A DNA stretch of 17,328 nt, from positions 1 to 17,328 of the forward strand of contig JAFLJU010000263.1 in NCBI GenBank assembly GCA_022712835.1. The letters are read 5' to 3'. Source of the stretch: Desulfobacteraceae bacterium (GTDB lineage: Bacteria > Desulfobacterota > Desulfobacteria > Desulfobacterales > Desulfobacteraceae). A program made the translations under genes and the position numbers. Under the pieces are notes generated by a model that searched no databases, had not been told where the DNA came from, and saw only the letters and a list, made by a program, of their open reading frames with translations. This document shows, piece by piece, positions 15,101 through 17,328 of this stretch (position 1 is the first letter of the stretch; every line of letters starts with the position of its first letter).

Positions 15101-15405
15101 TCCAGAATAAATACCTTTGGGTTTTAACAAAGCTTATTCACTATTTTCATGGGGAAAAAGATTTTTTCAAAGGGCTTATGTATTGTGAGAAATATCTTGG
15201 TGTTGATAAAACAGCGGAACATATCTACAGGGAAATGATGCGCTTTTATTCAATGGCCGGGAATATCTCTCAATTAAAAAGAACATATCATGCCTGTGAA
15301 ATAAATGTCGCAGAGCACCTGGACTGCCCCCTGGACCAACAGACTATGGATTTATATCGTCTTCTTTTAAGAAATAATTTTATACCTACATCCTTGGCCG
15401 AATAG
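12103..15405 (+). CDS. MalT-like STAND ATPase regulator with C-terminal SARP-type DNA-binding and BTAD domains
   Basis: A 1100-residue protein. The N-terminus has the MalT/LuxR-LAL opening (SKLVVPR, SRPRL), Walker A GAGYGKTT (38-45, Lys43), WYRLDETD, Walker B VVLILDD (125-131) and IIIISR (157-162). A GWVASLILLQ segment follows, then a long helical TPR-like sensor region (about 330-800). Instead of a LuxR helix-turn-helix, the C-terminus holds ISLLGRFRL (about 840-848), a winged-helix region with IHRDELIELIWPD and RFNVAVSFIRKLFEP, then a bacterial transcriptional activator domain (about 945-1095). STAND regulators bind ATP and an inducer, oligomerise and activate transcription. The ligand is unknown. 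The amidohydrolase gene 116 bp downstream, preceded by SARP-like repeats, is the obvious target candidate. Confidence 0.93.
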   Translation: MLQSKLVVPRIQKIFSRPRLFSILERITNKKLTLVVAGAGYGKTTLIAQKISKSPFKSVWYRLDETDMDLLVFVQYLCKGFEKYFKDDPFIFGNIKPGTSLSQKQRGQILENLIDKVETSIKDDVVLILDDFHLIQDNPEICKSIEFMLNHLPMTMHIIIISRVEPDIQISRLRVMREVIEIREQDIQFRIPEIEGLYSHVFNVSLTHKNLNTLYKKTKGWVASLILLQAIVKDKTNEEIEIALGHLKGSLHVIFQYLEENIYTALSRETKEFLIKTSLLDELDPKFCDQLLNISCSQELCEQLENSHLLTFQQTGRKAFYYHHLFKDFLQNKLLTILGVESQKQLCLDIAYHLKENGDNLAAIPFYLKGRQYTLAAAQIFALEEKMFNSGQINRMKHFLNQLPEPLTESMPGLQYVKAKLYSFTGEPHLAMACFNTALIAFKAEGSKENITKCQLQLGLNAYYTGDIQGAELHFETIIAKGIENKYLETLGLLILISSILGKLNKADAYADLAKKTIQKFHGPDRSQLRTWISFTYSYRFYVSGNFQQAYAMSMDMLEKYKLSDSQILLPFACLHIALPAYFLKKFNSGYECAVSGVEHLKEMGVQDNQTGWLNYAVALNLSGLDRGAEALGYIEKSLSIFKNQSNLWGQASACDLHHFIHLKAGRIDQAEHCLLKGLDILKRTDLPFTKGILEIGLSRIKLLNQAYDPVPGLLTSAGKKVTPSNFYMFKHSLVTSQHQVLIGKKDKACEHLERGLCLAEEYGYEQHIACEEDWINPPLLDLYSSKIKQAVIQRVFNLRGKKGQNTLLGYEKNQPSALSKAATIIRRQMPCPSSPGLNISLLGRFRLALGDNKLSEKAFKKNLSAMMIIKYLAVQQNKGFIHRDELIELIWPDQDVKKTSKRFNVAVSFIRKLFEPSIQRGCPSSYLIKQKTGFKLDPGNNGSVDVSVFLDEINIAIKSENSDIKAAITHYLSAEAVYRGPFLIEDTYTQWCYEQREILQNKYLWVLTKLIHYFHGEKDFFKGLMYCEKYLGVDKTAEHIYREMMRFYSMAGNISQLKRTYHACEINVAEHLDCPLDQQTMDLYRLLLRNNFIPTSLAE

Positions 15406-15407
15406 CC

Positions 15408-15427
15408 CCTGATTTACTCCTGATTTA
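15408..15427 (+). promoter_or_regulatory. 11-bp-period direct repeat, candidate SARP operator
   Basis: CCTGATTTACT followed by CCTGATTTATT gives CCTGATTTA at 15408-15416 and 15419-15427, exactly 11 bp apart. An inverted copy, TAAATCAGG, is at 15496-15504 just before the hydrolase start. SARP activators are known to bind direct repeats with an 11-bp period placed a short way upstream of the -10 box, as here (10 bp before TATAAT). The site begins 2 bp after the stop codon of the SARP-type regulator. Confidence 0.55.
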
Positions 15428-15437
15428 TTCGTGGAAT

Positions 15438-15443
15438 TATAAT
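15438..15443 (+). promoter_or_regulatory. -10 box of the amidohydrolase promoter
   Basis: A perfect TATAAT lies 78 bp before the hydrolase ATG. No good -35 lies 16-18 bp upstream (the closest, TTTACT, is 19 bp away and overlaps the direct repeat). This is the usual picture for an activator-dependent promoter. Confidence 0.5.
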
Positions 15444-15521
15444 GCGTCTTGATTAAAATGATTCTTCATCAACTTGTGATACCACAGGTCAACTGTAAAT
15501 CAGGAGGTTGGAAGGCGACAA

Positions 15522-16925
15522 ATGATTAAACAAAATGATCTTTTAATAACAAATGCCAGGGTGCTTGATGGAACCGGAAAACGGCCCACAGACAATCAGA
15601 CTATTTATATAAAACACGGCTCAATTGCCGAGATAAGCCAGACCATTGCTGTCTCCGGCATTCGTTCAATAGATGCCATGGGCGCTACAGTTATGCCGGG
15701 ACTGATAGATGCCCATGTCCATTTACAGAGTGTCCCCGGAGCGCCCTATCGGAAAGACAATGCCGAACGATTAAAAGAATATCGGTATCACCACCTTCGG
15801 GCATATCTTGCCTGCGGGGTTACATCGGTTCTTGATAATGCGATTGCAGCTCCCATATTAAAAGATTTTCAGACATATATGAAAAAAGGGGGTGCCGGAC
15901 CAACGATATATGCATTGGGCCCCACATTCTATCCGCCGGGCGGGTATCTGGATAATGGACTGTTGACCCAATACTGGGGACCCCACTGGCGGTCATCAGG
16001 GAATATTGACGATATTGAGGCGCTTTTCCGGGAATATGAGGGCCTAGAGAATATTGTGGGGGTTAAGGTACTTCTTGAACCAGGATTTGGCCCTTCTCCT
16101 GTCTGGCCGATCCATTCAAAAAACATCCGGCATATTATTGTTAAAGAAGCGGAAAAAAGGAATCTTCCCATCCATGTCCATGCATATAATAAAAAAGAAC
16201 AATCCATCGGGTTAGAGATGGAAGTGCATTGTTTTGCCCATTCAGGCTTTTTAAAAAAAGCCCCCACCCATTCTTTTATCCACAAGATGCAGACAAGGGG
16301 CGCGTATATCACCACCACCATCGCTTCCACACTGGAGCAAATCCTGGTCCAATATGATCTTGGGCGGTTGGAGGATCCCCTAATTCAACTCACGGTCCCC
16401 AAAGAACAATTAGAGACGGCAAAGGACTTAACCGCCTGGAAACAGATGAATTATACCCTTCTTCGGACATCCTCTCCAAAATGGATGCCCAATGCCATGG
16501 TCAAACTGCTCCAGAAGATGGTGAATATGGAAAAAGAGATGAAAAACTGTGTGAAGAATGCCGGTAATGCCATTGTCACCATGCACAAGGCTGGTATCCC
16601 CATTGTCGTTGGTACGGATACGGCTAATTGGCCGGTTTTTATAAATTTTTTCCACGGTCCAAGCACTATACTTGAACTGGAACTACTGGAAAAAACCGGG
16701 ATGAATCCCATTGATATTATTTCATCTGCAACAAGAATCCCAGCTGAAATGATTGGAAAAGATCATGAAATTGGCACTGTGGAAGTTGGGAAACGGGCTG
16801 ACCTTATCATTGTGAAGGGAGATCCTTTAAAAAATTTAAACGCATTAAGAAAAATTTCCTGGATAATAAAGGACGGAAACCCAAGAACACCAAGAGAATG
16901 GATGAATGGGAATTATTTCCCTTGA
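15522..16925 (+). CDS. Metal-dependent amidohydrolase (imidazolonepropionase/prolidase-like)
   Basis: A 467-residue enzyme of the amidohydrolase superfamily. The N- and C-terminal beta-sandwich is seen as LLITNARVLDGTG and VEVGKRADLIIVKGDPL. The TIM-barrel metal ligands are visible: PGLIDAHVHL (H65, H67), a probable bridging lysine in GVKVLLEPG (K182), PIHVHAY (H218, H220), FAHSG (H240) and VVGTDTANW (D366). This matches binuclear or mononuclear hydrolases acting on cyclic amides, dipeptides or related bonds; the exact substrate is unknown. AGGAGG (15502-15507) and GGAAGG nearer the ATG are ribosome-site candidates. It has no signal peptide. Position directly after the large regulator, with repeat motifs and a -10 box between, suggests it is the regulated gene. 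Confidence 0.9.
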   Translation: MIKQNDLLITNARVLDGTGKRPTDNQTIYIKHGSIAEISQTIAVSGIRSIDAMGATVMPGLIDAHVHLQSVPGAPYRKDNAERLKEYRYHHLRAYLACGVTSVLDNAIAAPILKDFQTYMKKGGAGPTIYALGPTFYPPGGYLDNGLLTQYWGPHWRSSGNIDDIEALFREYEGLENIVGVKVLLEPGFGPSPVWPIHSKNIRHIIVKEAEKRNLPIHVHAYNKKEQSIGLEMEVHCFAHSGFLKKAPTHSFIHKMQTRGAYITTTIASTLEQILVQYDLGRLEDPLIQLTVPKEQLETAKDLTAWKQMNYTLLRTSSPKWMPNAMVKLLQKMVNMEKEMKNCVKNAGNAIVTMHKAGIPIVVGTDTANWPVFINFFHGPSTILELELLEKTGMNPIDIISSATRIPAEMIGKDHEIGTVEVGKRADLIIVKGDPLKNLNALRKISWIIKDGNPRTPREWMNGNYFP

Positions 16926-16959
16926 CGTCCTGCCATGGAGCTTTATTGATAGCCACCCG

Positions 16960-17163
16960 TTATTGAGATATCTGGTTCGCCCGGATACCAAACTCAATAG
17001 CCCTTTTTATCATTGGTTCCAGATGCATTGTGGATTTTGTTATCGCCTCTTTCCGGCGTTGATATTCGCATGTTCTTTTAGGGTGCGCTATTTTACAGAT
17101 TTCATATAATTTTCTGATCGCAGTTTGATGTTTCTTTTTAGATTCTGAAACCAGAGTGAATAA
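16960..17163 (-). pseudogene. IS4-type transposase remnant
   Basis: An open frame of 67 codons on the minus strand, without a start, carries a basic segment (about 7-40) followed by RRKEAITKST, then LEPMIKRAIEFGIRAN. The order of a basic stretch, a spacer helix and a short 'GI-A' turn recalls the part of IS4-family transposases just before their second catalytic Asp (normally followed by Y-x-L-x-D-S/T-W). Here the frame ends in QISQ and stop right after RAN, so the catalytic residues are missing. It is a fragment from an old insertion. Recognition is by eye from family memory, so moderate confidence; it overlaps the end of the next gene in another frame. Confidence 0.45.
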
Positions 17164-17328
17164 TCATAAATATGATATACTCCTTTCGGAAAACCCCCGA
17201 CATCCAATTTTTCGGGAAGAACCGTCGTTAGTGCACCCGTTGTTATATCAACCGTTGCACCTGCATAATGGGGAACACGGCGTTCAACACTGCCATCTGC
17301 CTTAAAAAAAACAGCGCCCAAATTTAAC
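17088..17328 (-). CDS. Unknown protein, C-terminal part only; start outside window
   Basis: The frame is open to the window edge, giving about 79 residues of a longer protein. I do not recognise it. Visible sequence includes GAVFFKADGSVERRVPHYAGATVDITTGALTT and GGFPKGVYHIYDYSLW, with alternating hydrophobic residues suggesting beta structure. The last 25 residues are basic (NLKRNIKLRSENYMKSVK) and overlap in another frame the sequence read as a transposase remnant. The natural C-terminus may therefore have been replaced when the element inserted near 17160. A TTG at 17321 is not a credible start. Confidence 0.5.
   Translation of the reverse strand, partial: LNLGAVFFKADGSVERRVPHYAGATVDITTGALTTVLPEKLDVGGFPKGVYHIYDYSLWFQNLKRNIKLRSENYMKSVK

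Overview
The window looks like the chromosome of an anaerobic, Gram-negative, Desulfobacterota-type bacterium (Desulfobacteraceae is my best guess). The grounds are an indolepyruvate:ferredoxin oxidoreductase pair, a futalosine-pathway menaquinone gene, a diadenylate cyclase with a fused YbbR region, moderate GC, and the general flavour of the proteins. The taxon is inferred from gene content, not from a marker gene.

Left part (1-6555, all + strand): the C-terminal end of a ComM/YifB AAA+ protein; a clear sigma70-type promoter; then hslO (Hsp33), a calcineurin-like phosphoesterase, a small Cys/His-rich protein, iorA, iorB, aroQ (type II dehydroquinase) and mqnB (futalosine hydrolase). Gaps are short, so much of this may be one or two transcription units with housekeeping roles: redox chaperoning, aryl-pyruvate/ferredoxin metabolism, the shikimate pathway and menaquinone.

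Middle part (6556-8851) is the most unusual stretch. Two AT-rich minus-strand genes, a DUF3795-type Cys-rich protein and a class I SAM-dependent methyltransferase, are separated and preceded by hairpin elements resembling integron attC sites. The block is bounded on the left by a decayed fragment of the 3' end of the diadenylate cyclase gene. On the right it is bounded by a decayed aroQ-mqnB fragment. The order is therefore aroQ - mqnB - [cyclase remnant] - [cassettes] - [aroQ remnant] - [mqnB remnant] - cyclase gene. This is what remains of a tandem duplication of about 1.65 kb with the cassettes at its junction; both duplicate copies were later trimmed by small deletions at short microhomologies.

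Right-middle part (8852-11676, - strand): an alpha/beta hydrolase, a DUF2914-type secreted protein whose signal peptide is built from a 15-bp tandem repeat, and a CdaA-type diadenylate cyclase fused to a YbbR-like region. The last two are 6 bp apart.

Right part (11677-17328): a 426-bp divergent intergenic region with an orphan intrinsic terminator; a 1100-residue regulator combining a MalT-like STAND ATPase and helical repeats with a C-terminal SARP-type winged helix and BTAD; then a metal-dependent amidohydrolase. The gap between regulator and hydrolase carries two direct repeats with an 11-bp period just upstream of a TATAAT box, the geometry expected of a SARP operator. The window ends with a partial unknown gene whose 3' end overlaps what looks like an IS4-type transposase remnant.
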